DNA of 64,000 bases from Myxococcales bacterium (GTDB lineage: Bacteria; Myxococcota_A; Polyangia; Polyangiales; Ga0077539): positions 28,498 to 92,497 of the forward strand of contig JAAFIF010000025.1 of assembly GCA_013298625.1 (NCBI GenBank), given 5' to 3'. Made by a program: the position numbers and the translations under genes. The notes beneath the pieces were generated by a model, which saw only the letters and a list, made by a program, of their open reading frames with translations, was not told the origin of the DNA and did not search any database. Shown here piece after piece: positions 50,917 to 58,585 of this stretch; within the stretch, counting starts at the first letter, position 1; each line of letters starts with the position of its first letter.

Positions 50917-53106
50917 TTATCCGTGGGACGGCTCGACCGAGGCATCTGCCTCGCGGACCTTGATCCCCTCGCCGCCCGCGTCGGGCGAGAGCGAGGCGAG
51001 CTTGGCCGCGAGCGAGGGGTCCTCTGCGGCGATCTTCTTCAGCTCGTCGGGCAGGGCGCCGATGAGCTTGCGCGCCGAGTCCGTGATCTTGTTGGTGTCG
51101 ACCTGGGCGAACTGCATGAGCTCGCGCAGCAGCGGAAACGCCGCGCCCGCCTCGAGCACGGTCTTCAGCACCGGCGAGGCCGCGCCGAACGCGCCGCCCT
51201 GGTGCGAGCCGTCGCCGTTGCTCGAGGACCCAGGGCCGCCGGACATCTGCAGCACCTTGATCTCCTTGATGGCGTGCGCGGGCGTCATGAGCTCCTTGGT
51301 GACCTGCGGGAGCACTTCGATCGCCTTCATCGCGATGTCCTTCATCAAGAACTTGGTCGCGACCTGGTTCTCTGCCTCGACGAGCTTTCGCTTGGCGTCG
51401 GCCTCGGCCTCGCCCTTCTTGCGGGTGGCTTCGGCGAGGGCGATGAGCGCTTCGGCTTCGAGCTGCGCGGCCTTCGCGCGAGCCTCTGCGCTGATGCGAA
51501 CGCGGTCTGCCTCGGCCTGCGCCTCGGTGCGAACCACGGCTGCGGCGGCGTCGGCGCCGAGCTGCTTGGACTTCGCGGCGCCTTCTGCCCGCGCGATCTC
51601 GCCGCTCGCCTCGGCGGTCTTGGCAGAGGCCTCGCCGTCGGCGTGAGCCTTCACCGCGGCGGCGCTGGTCTCGGCGTCGAGCTTGCGTGCGAAGGCCTCG
51701 CGCTCGGCGTCGATGCGGGACTTCTGCGCGGCCTCTTCGGCCTTGATGATGGCGATCTCGCGCTCGCGGCGGGCCTTGGCGGTCTCTTCGACGGTGATGA
51801 TCGCCTGCGTGGCTTGCTGGCGCTCGGCCTCGGCCGTGGCCTTGAGGGCCTCGGCGCGGGCCTCTTGCTCCATCGCGTTGGTGACGGCGATCTGCTTGGC
51901 GACGCGCGCGGTCTCGATGGTCTTCTGCTTCTCGATCTCGGCGGCCTCGATGGTCTTGCGCTTCTCGACCTCGGCCGTCTCGATGGTCTTCATCTTCTCG
52001 ACGTTGGCCGCCTCGACGGTCTTCATCTTCTCGATGTTGGCCGCTTCGATCTCGCGCTCCTTGGCGATGAGCGCGGCTTGCTGGGTCTTTTCGCTGGCGA
52101 TTTGCGCCTCGCGGGTGGCGGCGACGCGCATGGCTTCGGCGATCTCGACGGCCTTCATCTGCTCGATGCGGGCGGTCTCGACGAGCTGTTGCTTCATGAG
52201 CGCGGCGGTCTCTTGCGCGCGCTGCTGGTCGTAGACGACGGCGGCGGTGGCCGCTGCTTGGGTGGCGGCGTACTCCTGCACGCGGCGGCCCTGGTCGGCT
52301 TCGTTGCGGCGGTCGCGCTCGTCGGCCTCGAGGACCTTCTGGTGCGAGATGACGTTTTGCTCGCGGATGGCGACGTCGGCCTCGCGCTCGATCTGGTTGG
52401 TCTTGCGGGCGTTGGACTTCACCTGCTCGGTGATGGTCATCAAGCCTTCGCTGTCGAAGAACTCGCTGGCGTTGAGGTCCTTGACGGGCACCATGGCGAG
52501 CGAGGTGATCGAGACGTTCTCGAGGGTGAGGCCGTTCTTCTTGAGCTCTTCGGCGAGGACCTTTTGGATGCTCTCGGCGAAGTCCTTGCGGTTGGTGTGC
52601 AGCTCCATGAAGGACGAGTTGGCGGCGACCGAGCGGAGGGCGTCGGTGAGCTTTCCTTCGATGAGGTCACCGATGGCGTGCTCGTCGAGGTTGCGCTCGC
52701 CGAACGAGCGCGCGGCGGCCATCACGTCGTCGGCGATGGGCTCGACCTTGATGTAGAGCTCGGTCGTGACGTTCGCGCGGATCTTGTCACGCGTGACGAG
52801 GGCCATCGCGCCCGAGCGATCGACGCTGAGCTTGAGCGAGCGCAGCGAGACGCGCAGCAGCTGGTGCAGGATGGGAAACACCGTGACGCCGCCGCCGATG
52901 ACGACCTTGTTGCCGCCGGCGCCTGTGCGCACCAGCGCTTCGTCCGCGCCACAGCGGCGGTAGAAGCGCGCGACCGTGACGAGCAAGAGCGTGACGACGA
53001 AGACCGATCCCAGCGTGATGAGCGCGGTGACGATGAACTGCGGGCGCTCCCAAAACGGGCTGCTCGCGGCCTGGGCCAGAAGCGAGAGGACGGATGATGG
53101 CTGCAT
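50917..53106 (-). CDS. Large flotillin (SPFH/band 7) protein
   Basis: Encodes 729 residues. An N-terminal membrane helix (about 25-47) precedes the SPFH/band-7 domain (about 55-235). A very long Ala/Glu-rich coiled coil (about 240-610) typical of flotillins follows, then a 100-residue globular tail that ordinary YqiK/FloT proteins lack. Flotillins scaffold membrane microdomains and oligomerise. Residues of about 351-398 contain an 11-residue repeat (consensus VEAANVEKMKT). The ATG at 53106 follows GGGAG. It is cotranscribed with the YqiJ-like gene upstream (165 bp gap holding a 6-bp hairpin at 53182-53200) and the channel-like gene downstream. Confidence 0.9.
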   Translation of the reverse strand: MQPSSVLSLLAQAASSPFWERPQFIVTALITLGSVFVVTLLLVTVARFYRRCGADEALVRTGAGGNKVVIGGGVTVFPILHQLLRVSLRSLKLSVDRSGAMALVTRDKIRANVTTELYIKVEPIADDVMAAARSFGERNLDEHAIGDLIEGKLTDALRSVAANSSFMELHTNRKDFAESIQKVLAEELKKNGLTLENVSITSLAMVPVKDLNASEFFDSEGLMTITEQVKSNARKTNQIEREADVAIREQNVISHQKVLEADERDRRNEADQGRRVQEYAATQAAATAAVVYDQQRAQETAALMKQQLVETARIEQMKAVEIAEAMRVAATREAQIASEKTQQAALIAKEREIEAANIEKMKTVEAANVEKMKTIETAEVEKRKTIEAAEIEKQKTIETARVAKQIAVTNAMEQEARAEALKATAEAERQQATQAIITVEETAKARREREIAIIKAEEAAQKSRIDAEREAFARKLDAETSAAAVKAHADGEASAKTAEASGEIARAEGAAKSKQLGADAAAAVVRTEAQAEADRVRISAEARAKAAQLEAEALIALAEATRKKGEAEADAKRKLVEAENQVATKFLMKDIAMKAIEVLPQVTKELMTPAHAIKEIKVLQMSGGPGSSSNGDGSHQGGAFGAASPVLKTVLEAGAAFPLLRELMQFAQVDTNKITDSARKLIGALPDELKKIAAEDPSLAAKLASLSPDAGGEGIKVREADASVEPSHG
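51911..52054 (-). repeat. Tandem 33-bp repeat inside the flotillin gene
   Basis: About four tandem 33-bp units encode the 11-residue unit VEAANVEKMKT and variants (IETAEVEKRKT, IEAAEIEKQKT). Eleven-residue periodicity (three helical turns) is that of right-handed hendecad coiled coils. Differences between copies are moderate, so the array is not recent. Confidence 0.7.
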
Positions 53107-53271
53107 GGTTGGTTCACTCCCTCGAAGAGCGTTGTGCTCTGTAGCTGTCGAACGTGCGTGGTCGATGGCTGCCGCGCGCGGCCGCCGTTGAGCGCGGCGG
53201 TCGGACGTGGTCAGTGAGTTGGTGTCGTCGGTGCAGCGCGCTCGCTCTCCCGCGGGCGCGGCTGCGGTGGA

Positions 53272-53973
53272 TCATGCGGCGCCGCTGCGTCTGCGGGCGC
53301 GGTCGTCTTCGTCGAGCGCTGCCACGACGAGGCGGTCTCGCTCGCGGTCGTACTCGGTGACGACGACCTGGTTGCCTTCGGCGATGGGCTGCTCGTCTTC
53401 GGTCGAGACGATCACGCGGACGGTGACGCCGGTGGGCGTGCTGATGCGCACTTCGCCGAACTCGCGGTCGACGCGGGACGAGATCACTACGCCGGTGCTT
53501 CCGACGAGCTGCGAGCGGCGCGATGCTTCTTGGCCTTCGGTCGAGAAGATGCGGCCTGCGACGCGGGCGAGCGCGGAGGTGAGGGCGAGGGCGATGGTGA
53601 TGGCGAGCGGCGCGGACCAGAGCAGCGCGCGGGTGGGCGGCGCGGCGATGCCGTACGCGATCGTGTGGATCGAGAGGCCCGCGATGCCGAGGGCGATCGC
53701 GAAGCTCTGCAGCAAGAACGTGAGCGGAACGCGCCCCACGCCGAGCAGCCCGGCGATAGAGAATCCCTCGTGCGTCGCGTGCGGCTCACCGTCGCCGTCC
53801 GCGTCAGCGTCGCCGTCCGCGTCACCGTCAGCGTCGTGGTCTCCATCGTGGTCTCCGCCGGCGAGCAAGCCGAGCAGACCCGTGGCTTGCAGGGTGGCGA
53901 AGAGCACAGCGATCGCGAGCGCCGACAAGAACGGCACGTTCGCCCACGAAAGCCACGAGAGGAGTACGGACAT
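53272..53973 (-). CDS. YqiJ/NfeD-like OB-fold membrane protein
   Basis: Encodes 233 residues. Helix 1 is about residues 13-36, then an Asp/Gly/His-rich loop (HDGDHDADGDADGDADADGD, residues of about 41-61), then two to three further helices (about 70-155) and a C-terminal OB-fold domain (GSTGVVISSRVDREFGEVRI). This is the YqiJ/NfeD type found beside flotillins, thought to work with them in membrane microdomains. The acidic loop is unusual and could bind divalent metal. The leader carries two competing hairpins (see the entry at 53980). First gene of the flotillin cluster. Confidence 0.8.
   Translation of the reverse strand: MSVLLSWLSWANVPFLSALAIAVLFATLQATGLLGLLAGGDHDGDHDADGDADGDADADGDGEPHATHEGFSIAGLLGVGRVPLTFLLQSFAIALGIAGLSIHTIAYGIAAPPTRALLWSAPLAITIALALTSALARVAGRIFSTEGQEASRRSQLVGSTGVVISSRVDREFGEVRISTPTGVTVRVIVSTEDEQPIAEGNQVVVTEYDRERDRLVVAALDEDDRARRRSGAA
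53791..53866 (-). repeat. Hexamer-like tandem repeats encoding an acidic loop
   Basis: Degenerate GTC-GCC-GTC-CGC units on the plus strand encode alternating Asp, Gly, Ala and His on the minus strand in the loop between the first two helices of the YqiJ-like protein. The array is slippage-prone and could vary between strains. Confidence 0.55.
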
Positions 53974-53979
53974 CGAGTG

Positions 53980-54021
53980 CCCTCCGTGCGGTCAGCGGAG
54001 GGAACACCGCTGCAACCGCAC
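53980..54021 (-). promoter_or_regulatory. Two competing leader hairpins over the YqiJ-like gene's ribosome binding site
   Basis: Structure A pairs GTGCGGT (54015-54021) with ACCGCAC (53986-53992) and CAGCGG (54007-54012) with CCGCTG (53993-53998): 13 pairs with a 2-nt bulge, leaving the Shine-Dalgarno GGAGGG free. Structure B pairs CCCTCCG (53996-54002) with CGGAGGG (53980-53986), a 7-bp stem that hides it. Both use bases 53986 and 53996-53998, so they exclude each other. A further 7-bp stem lies upstream (54045-54051 with 54066-54072). The ATG is at 53973. The layout is that of an RNA switch or thermosensor; function is inferred, not shown. Confidence 0.5.
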
Positions 54022-54222
54022 TGACGACGAAAAGAGACGGGTGGGACGGTGTGCAGTCCGCTTCGCACCGTCAACGGCAACCGGTCATCGGCAGTCCGAT
54101 TTTCTCCAGCGAAAGCAGGGCAATTTGGATGCCGTCGGCGGTGCAACGCCTGCGTGGCATGCCAAAAAGTTGCCGAAATTCGCCGGGTGAGTGCTTCGTC
54201 GGCCCTGACACTCGGAGCCGCC

Positions 54223-55860
54223 ATGAACCCTACCAACGCTGTCGCCACGGTCCTTACGCAAGCCTCTGCGCTCGACACCAACGACGACTCGCTCGACGAG
54301 ATGGACGCGACCTCGACGCAGTTCGAGGGCGAGGCCTCCATCGCAGGACCGGCGCTGATCGAGCTCGCGCAGCGGGCGGTCGCCGAGCGCGACGCGCTGC
54401 GAGGCGAGGTCGTTCGGCTGAGGGACGCGCTGACCAAGAGCGAGGCCAACGCGCGCCGGGGGCAGGGCAGCACGACGCGCGAGGTCGCCGAGCTTCGCGA
54501 GGGGCTCGAGCTGCGCGAGCGCGAGGTGCGACGGCTGAAGGACGCCAACGTGGCGCGCGAGCGGCTGCTGGTGGACGCGCGGATCAAGCTCGACGAGGCG
54601 ATGGGCGCGCGGCAGGCGGCGGTCGTTCGCATGGAGGTGCGCGATCGCGCCGCGAGCGAGGCCGAAGCGCAGCGCGACGTGGCAGTGGCCGACGCGCAGA
54701 GCTGGCGCAAGAAGTTCGAGGCGGTGGACTCGGAGCTGTCTCGCGCGCTCGCCTCGGAGCGCGCCCTCACGGGCACCAACGACGACGCGCGGCTGCAGCT
54801 CGCCGAGGCCGAGCGGACGATCGTCACGCTTCGCGCAGAGCTGGCCGAGACGCGGCAGGCGCTCTGCGAGCTCGACGCCATCGCGAGCCGACGCGAGATC
54901 GAGCACCGCGCCGAGCTCGCCGCGATCGAAGAGCGCCACCGCGGCGCGCTCGCGACGATCGAGCAGCGCACGAGCGGTGAGCGCGAAGGACGCGAGCTGG
55001 CGCTGCGCTACGTGGCGAGCGAGCGGCTCGAGCGCGAGCGGCACGAGTGGGAGCAAGCGCGGGCCGCGATGCGGGCGGAGCTGCGCGCGTCGCTCGACGA
55101 CGCTGACCGGCTCCGAGAAGAGCACGCGCTGGACATGCACGCGTGGAAGGCGCGCAACACGGCCGAGCGCGAAGCGGGCGAAGCCGCGGTCGAAGGATGC
55201 GTGAAGGGCGCTGCGTTTCGCTACGCAGAGCTCGCGCGGGAGCTCGAGCTCGAGCGCGCCGCGCGCATGTGCGAGGCGTCTCGGCAGGGCCAGTCCTTGA
55301 ACGCCGTGCGCGAGGCCAACGAGTTCGCGGTGAGCGCGCTTCGGGCGCGGGTCGCGCGCGAGCAAGAGCGCGCCAAGCGTGCGGACGATGAGCTCGCCGA
55401 GCTGTGCCAGGTGCGCGACGAAGCTGCGTCAGCGATCGCTGACGTGCTGGCCACGCTCGAGGCGAAGATCGAGCGCCTCGAGGCAGAGCGCGGGCTGCTT
55501 CGGTCGATGTTCGACGAGTGCGACGCGACGCGCGAGGCGCTGGCGCAGCACGCGGTCACGGCGAGCCAGCGGGCCAACGAAGCGCGGGCGAAGGTCGAGG
55601 AGCTCGAGCGCGAGTTCGAGCAGCAAACGCGGCAGATGGCCGAGCTGGTCGGAGTGCTCACGCGCACGACGGTCGAGCAGCACGCGATCGCTGGCGCGCT
55701 CAAGCGCGGCAGGGTGCTGCCGACGATGGCCGACGTGGACGCTGCGCTGGTGGCGGTGAGCCGTCGGGTGCCCGAGCACATGAGCTCGGTGCTCTGGGGC
55801 GCGCGGGACGCGATCGCCGGCGCGGTGTTCGCCGGGCCCGAAGCGGCAGCCGCGCAGTGA
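54223..55860 (+). CDS. Long coiled-coil protein
   Basis: Encodes 545 residues from the ATG at 54223, chosen for GGAG at 54214-54217; an upstream frame gives 58 extra residues with no conserved character. After about 50 residues the protein is one near-continuous coiled coil (RAVAERDALRGEVVRLRDAL, ELREGLELREREVRRLKDAN) to about residue 500, rich in Ala, Glu and Arg. No ATPase head or membrane anchor is seen. It is divergent from the flotillin cluster across 249 bp holding several inverted repeats. A structural or cytoskeletal role is likely; the specific one is unknown. Confidence 0.7.
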   Translation: MNPTNAVATVLTQASALDTNDDSLDEMDATSTQFEGEASIAGPALIELAQRAVAERDALRGEVVRLRDALTKSEANARRGQGSTTREVAELREGLELREREVRRLKDANVARERLLVDARIKLDEAMGARQAAVVRMEVRDRAASEAEAQRDVAVADAQSWRKKFEAVDSELSRALASERALTGTNDDARLQLAEAERTIVTLRAELAETRQALCELDAIASRREIEHRAELAAIEERHRGALATIEQRTSGEREGRELALRYVASERLERERHEWEQARAAMRAELRASLDDADRLREEHALDMHAWKARNTAEREAGEAAVEGCVKGAAFRYAELARELELERAARMCEASRQGQSLNAVREANEFAVSALRARVAREQERAKRADDELAELCQVRDEAASAIADVLATLEAKIERLEAERGLLRSMFDECDATREALAQHAVTASQRANEARAKVEELEREFEQQTRQMAELVGVLTRTTVEQHAIAGALKRGRVLPTMADVDAALVAVSRRVPEHMSSVLWGARDAIAGAVFAGPEAAAAQ

Positions 55861-55885
55861 GCTCAGCGTCCCTGAGGGGAGCTCA
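55858..55885. terminator. Hairpin between convergent genes
   Basis: TGAGCTC at 55858-55864 pairs with GAGCTCA at 55879-55885 around a 14-nt loop, spanning the stop of the coiled-coil gene and the stop of the convergent zinc-ribbon gene. Likely shared transcript end; no U tract. Confidence 0.35.
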
Positions 55886-56149
55886 GCGCTTGTCCTTCCA
55901 CGCGGGCATGGCCTTGAGCGCGCGGTGAGCAGAGTCCTCGGCGCCCTTGCGGGGCATGCCGTTGACCTTCATGAAGCGCTCGACGGCCATGTTTTCGTGG
56001 ACGGTCTCGTAGGGCAGCAGCGCGCCGCTCTTGTCCGCGCAGAAGCGGCAGTACTGCGAGTCCTCGCGGCCGCCTGCGTGGTCCTTGGCGGTGGGCATCG
56101 GGGCGCCGCAGCTCTGGCAGGCGGCGGCTCCGGGGGTGGTCAGCTTCAT
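55883..56149 (-). CDS. Small zinc-ribbon protein (putative zinc ribbon family)
   Basis: Encodes 88 residues from the ATG at 56149, with AAGGAG 10 bp upstream. The N terminus has a Cys4 ribbon (CQSCGAPM ... YCRFCADKSG), followed by the family's conserved tail around MAVERFMKVNGMPRKGAED. These small proteins are common, unlinked to a known pathway, and likely bind zinc. No membrane helix. Function unknown. Confidence 0.72.
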   Translation of the reverse strand: MKLTTPGAAACQSCGAPMPTAKDHAGGREDSQYCRFCADKSGALLPYETVHENMAVERFMKVNGMPRKGAEDSAHRALKAMPAWKDKR

Positions 56150-56245
56150 CGTGCGAGGGCTCCTTGTAGTCGGTGCGGTCGCGCGCAACGCCGCGCGCGG
56201 CGAAATGCTGGCACGACTCGCGGCCTCGCGCACGCCAACAGCCGC

Positions 56246-56815
56246 TCAGGCGCGCTTCTTCTTCTTCTTCTTCGCGACGAGCGCGGCGGCGAGCTTGTCG
56301 TGCTCGTTGATTCCTCGTTGGATGATGCGCTCAGCCTCGCCGATGCCGCGCCAGCCGAGCAGCTCGTGCCGCGTGGCTTCGACGTCGAGGATCCACGAGA
56401 AGAACTGCTCGATCTCTTTGAGCAGCTTGCGCGGAAGATCGCTGAGGTCTCGGTGCGTGGCCCACGTCTTGTCGTCGGTCGAGACGGCGATCAACCGATG
56501 GTTCTCTTTGCCGTTCTTCGTCGCGCGCAGCACGCCGATGGGCCGCGCGTAGATGAGGCAGCCCGTAAACGCGGGCGCGTCCATGAGCACCAGCACGTCG
56601 AGCGGGTCGCCGTCGCCCGCGCGCGTCGCTGGGATGTACCCGAAATCAAAAGGAAACGACGCCCCTGCGAAGAGCACCCGGTTGAGCCGAAACAGGCCCA
56701 GCGTGGTGTCGTACTTGTACTTGTTGCGCGAGCCGCGCGGCGTCTCGACGACGACGTTGATCAGGCCCGGGCCCGGCCGGGCCGCGAGCTTGTCCCAAGG
56801 AGTCAGCTTCGACAT
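56246..56815 (-). CDS. ppa: Inorganic pyrophosphatase (family I)
   Basis: Encodes 189 residues. It hydrolyses pyrophosphate to phosphate, pulling biosynthetic reactions forward. The signature DGDPLDVLVLMD near residue 67 holds three metal-binding Asp. SRNKYKYD near 29 and FPFDFGYIP near 53 are typical active-site segments. The C terminus ends in six Lys (KKKKKKRA), not seen in the family in general. The ATG at 56815 is 3 bp after the stop of the upstream orphan gene, so the two are an operon. Confidence 0.93.
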   Translation of the reverse strand: MSKLTPWDKLAARPGPGLINVVVETPRGSRNKYKYDTTLGLFRLNRVLFAGASFPFDFGYIPATRAGDGDPLDVLVLMDAPAFTGCLIYARPIGVLRATKNGKENHRLIAVSTDDKTWATHRDLSDLPRKLLKEIEQFFSWILDVEATRHELLGWRGIGEAERIIQRGINEHDKLAAALVAKKKKKKRA

Positions 56816-56818
56816 CGA

Positions 56819-57979
56819 TCAGCCCGCCGCGCGGTCCTTGAACAAGTGATTGCGCCACTGCGTGGGTAGATCCAAGAAGCCCTCGGTGTACAGGTAGTCG
56901 TAGATCGCGTCGCACACGACCGTGCAAACGTCGCTGAAGATCTGCGGGTCGGCGACGAACTGCACGGTCTCGTCGCGAAACGTGTCGCGCATCGAGGTGG
57001 CCTTCTGCACGAGCGGCCCCTGCACGTTGAGCACGAGCCGCTCGAGAAAGTGCTTCTCGAACACCTCGCGAAAGGACATGAACACGTCGGGCGCGAGCTT
57101 GTACCCGTGCGGCCTCCCGAGGCCCACGCGAGACTCTTTGATCACCGCCCAGCAAAAATCCCCGAGGCCTGGCTTGAACTCTTCGAAGAAGAACTTCAGC
57201 AGGACCTCACGGTAGATCCCGAGCAGCGCTTCGAGCTCGGGCGTCGTGCGCGAGAGAAAGTCCATGCGAAGGCCCTTCTCGATCGAGTCGAAGCGAGAGA
57301 GCGCCTCGGCGAGCACCTTGGGGTCCGTGTATCGCTGCGAGCGGATCGTCGCGAGCATCGCGTCGCGGTGCATGCGGATCGCGAGGTACACCGCTTGATC
57401 GGGGTAGGTGACCGAGAGCGCCTGGCGCGCTTGCGTCGAGAGCTTGATGTACAGCGCCGAGTTGAAGAACAGCGTGGTGATCTTGCGCTGGATGTCCTCG
57501 ATCTTGCGGCGCATGAAGCCCTCGCGGCGCGGCGAGAAGAGCTTCTCGAGCAGCGCGCGCAGGGTGCCGATCAGCTCGATGGACACGTCGGTCGTGGGCG
57601 CAGCAGAGGCGCTGGTCGTCACGACCTTGATGCCCGCGAGCTGCAGCGATTGCAGCTCGGCGACGACGGCCTCGGTGATCGCGTCGAGCTCGGCGTTGGT
57701 CTTCTGCCCTTCGCCGTAATAGACCACCTTCGCTTGAATCTGCTCTTCGCGCAGGCGCTTGGCGGTGATCGCGAGGTCGATCAGCGCCTTGGTGGACGAC
57801 GAGTTGAGCAGCGATCCTTTGTCCCCGCCCTGCTGGCTCGCGCCGTCGGGCGCGGCGGGCGGCGCGGCGGGCGGCGCGGGCGGGCGCGTCGCCACGGAAC
57901 CTGCCGTCACGCTTGCTGCCGCAGGGGTGGGACGGGGGAGGGGCGGGCGCGCTCCAGAGGGCTTCGAGTCGTCGGTCAC
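56819..57979 (-). CDS. Conserved protein of unknown function cotranscribed with ppa
   Basis: Encodes 386 residues from a GTG at 57979. A Pro/Ala-rich N-terminal 50 residues, no signal peptide, then a long helical domain (KALIDLAITAKRLREEQIQAK, RREGFMRRKIEDIQRKITTLF) to the end. No family recognised. It is 3 bp upstream of ppa, hence translationally linked; a relation to pyrophosphate or phosphate metabolism is only suggested by that. Length and codon use support a real gene. Confidence 0.6.
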   Translation of the reverse strand: MTDDSKPSGARPPLPRPTPAAASVTAGSVATRPPAPPAAPPAAPDGASQQGGDKGSLLNSSSTKALIDLAITAKRLREEQIQAKVVYYGEGQKTNAELDAITEAVVAELQSLQLAGIKVVTTSASAAPTTDVSIELIGTLRALLEKLFSPRREGFMRRKIEDIQRKITTLFFNSALYIKLSTQARQALSVTYPDQAVYLAIRMHRDAMLATIRSQRYTDPKVLAEALSRFDSIEKGLRMDFLSRTTPELEALLGIYREVLLKFFFEEFKPGLGDFCWAVIKESRVGLGRPHGYKLAPDVFMSFREVFEKHFLERLVLNVQGPLVQKATSMRDTFRDETVQFVADPQIFSDVCTVVCDAIYDYLYTEGFLDLPTQWRNHLFKDRAAG

Positions 57980-58046
57980 GCGCCGATGGTGCCAACGAAG
58001 TGCGGTCGCGACAACACGCGACGCTGCAAACCGTTCGTCGCGCGGG

Positions 58047-58541
58047 TCACTCGGGCAACGAGCGGCGGCCGAGGTCGTCGCGCACCTGCGTTGCGAGCGT
58101 GACGAGGCCCGCTTGCGAGAGGCCTGCGCTGTGGGCGATGCGCTCGAGCACGGCGAGCTCTTTGCGGTCGAGTCCGTTGGACGCGTACGCGATGGCCGCG
58201 GCGAGGTACAGGCCTTCGTCTGCGGCTTTGTGCGCTGCGAGCAGCTCGCCGACGGCCTTGCATCGCGCGGCTTCTCCCTCGCTCGCGCGCAGGTCGATCA
58301 GGTCTTCGACGAGCGCGTCGAGGTCGTCGCTGCGTAGATCGTCGCCGGCGAGCGCGAGGATGGCGCGCTTGAGCGTGCCGAGCTCGGCGGCGTCCACCGT
58401 TCCGTCTGCGGCGGCGACGAGGTAGCCGCCTTCGACGGCGGCGTTGAAGAGCAGCGACGGGTCTCCGCCTTCGGGGACTTGGCCCTTTCGCAGCGAGCGC
58501 GCGAGCGGAGCGAGGTGATCGAGCACGGTGCGTAGCGACAT
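58047..58541 (-). CDS. TerB-like protein
   Basis: Encodes 164 residues from the ATG at 58541. The TerB pattern is present (AAADGTVDAAELGTLKRAIL near residue 43, where DG and following acidic residues are conserved), followed by a helical C-terminal half. A second stand-alone TerB-like protein in the window besides 1084-1467. Role unknown. Confidence 0.7.
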   Translation of the reverse strand: MSLRTVLDHLAPLARSLRKGQVPEGGDPSLLFNAAVEGGYLVAAADGTVDAAELGTLKRAILALAGDDLRSDDLDALVEDLIDLRASEGEAARCKAVGELLAAHKAADEGLYLAAAIAYASNGLDRKELAVLERIAHSAGLSQAGLVTLATQVRDDLGRRSLPE

Positions 58542-58585
58542 GCGCGAGAGCGTGCCACACAACGCGGCACGCGCGCGAGGCGAGG

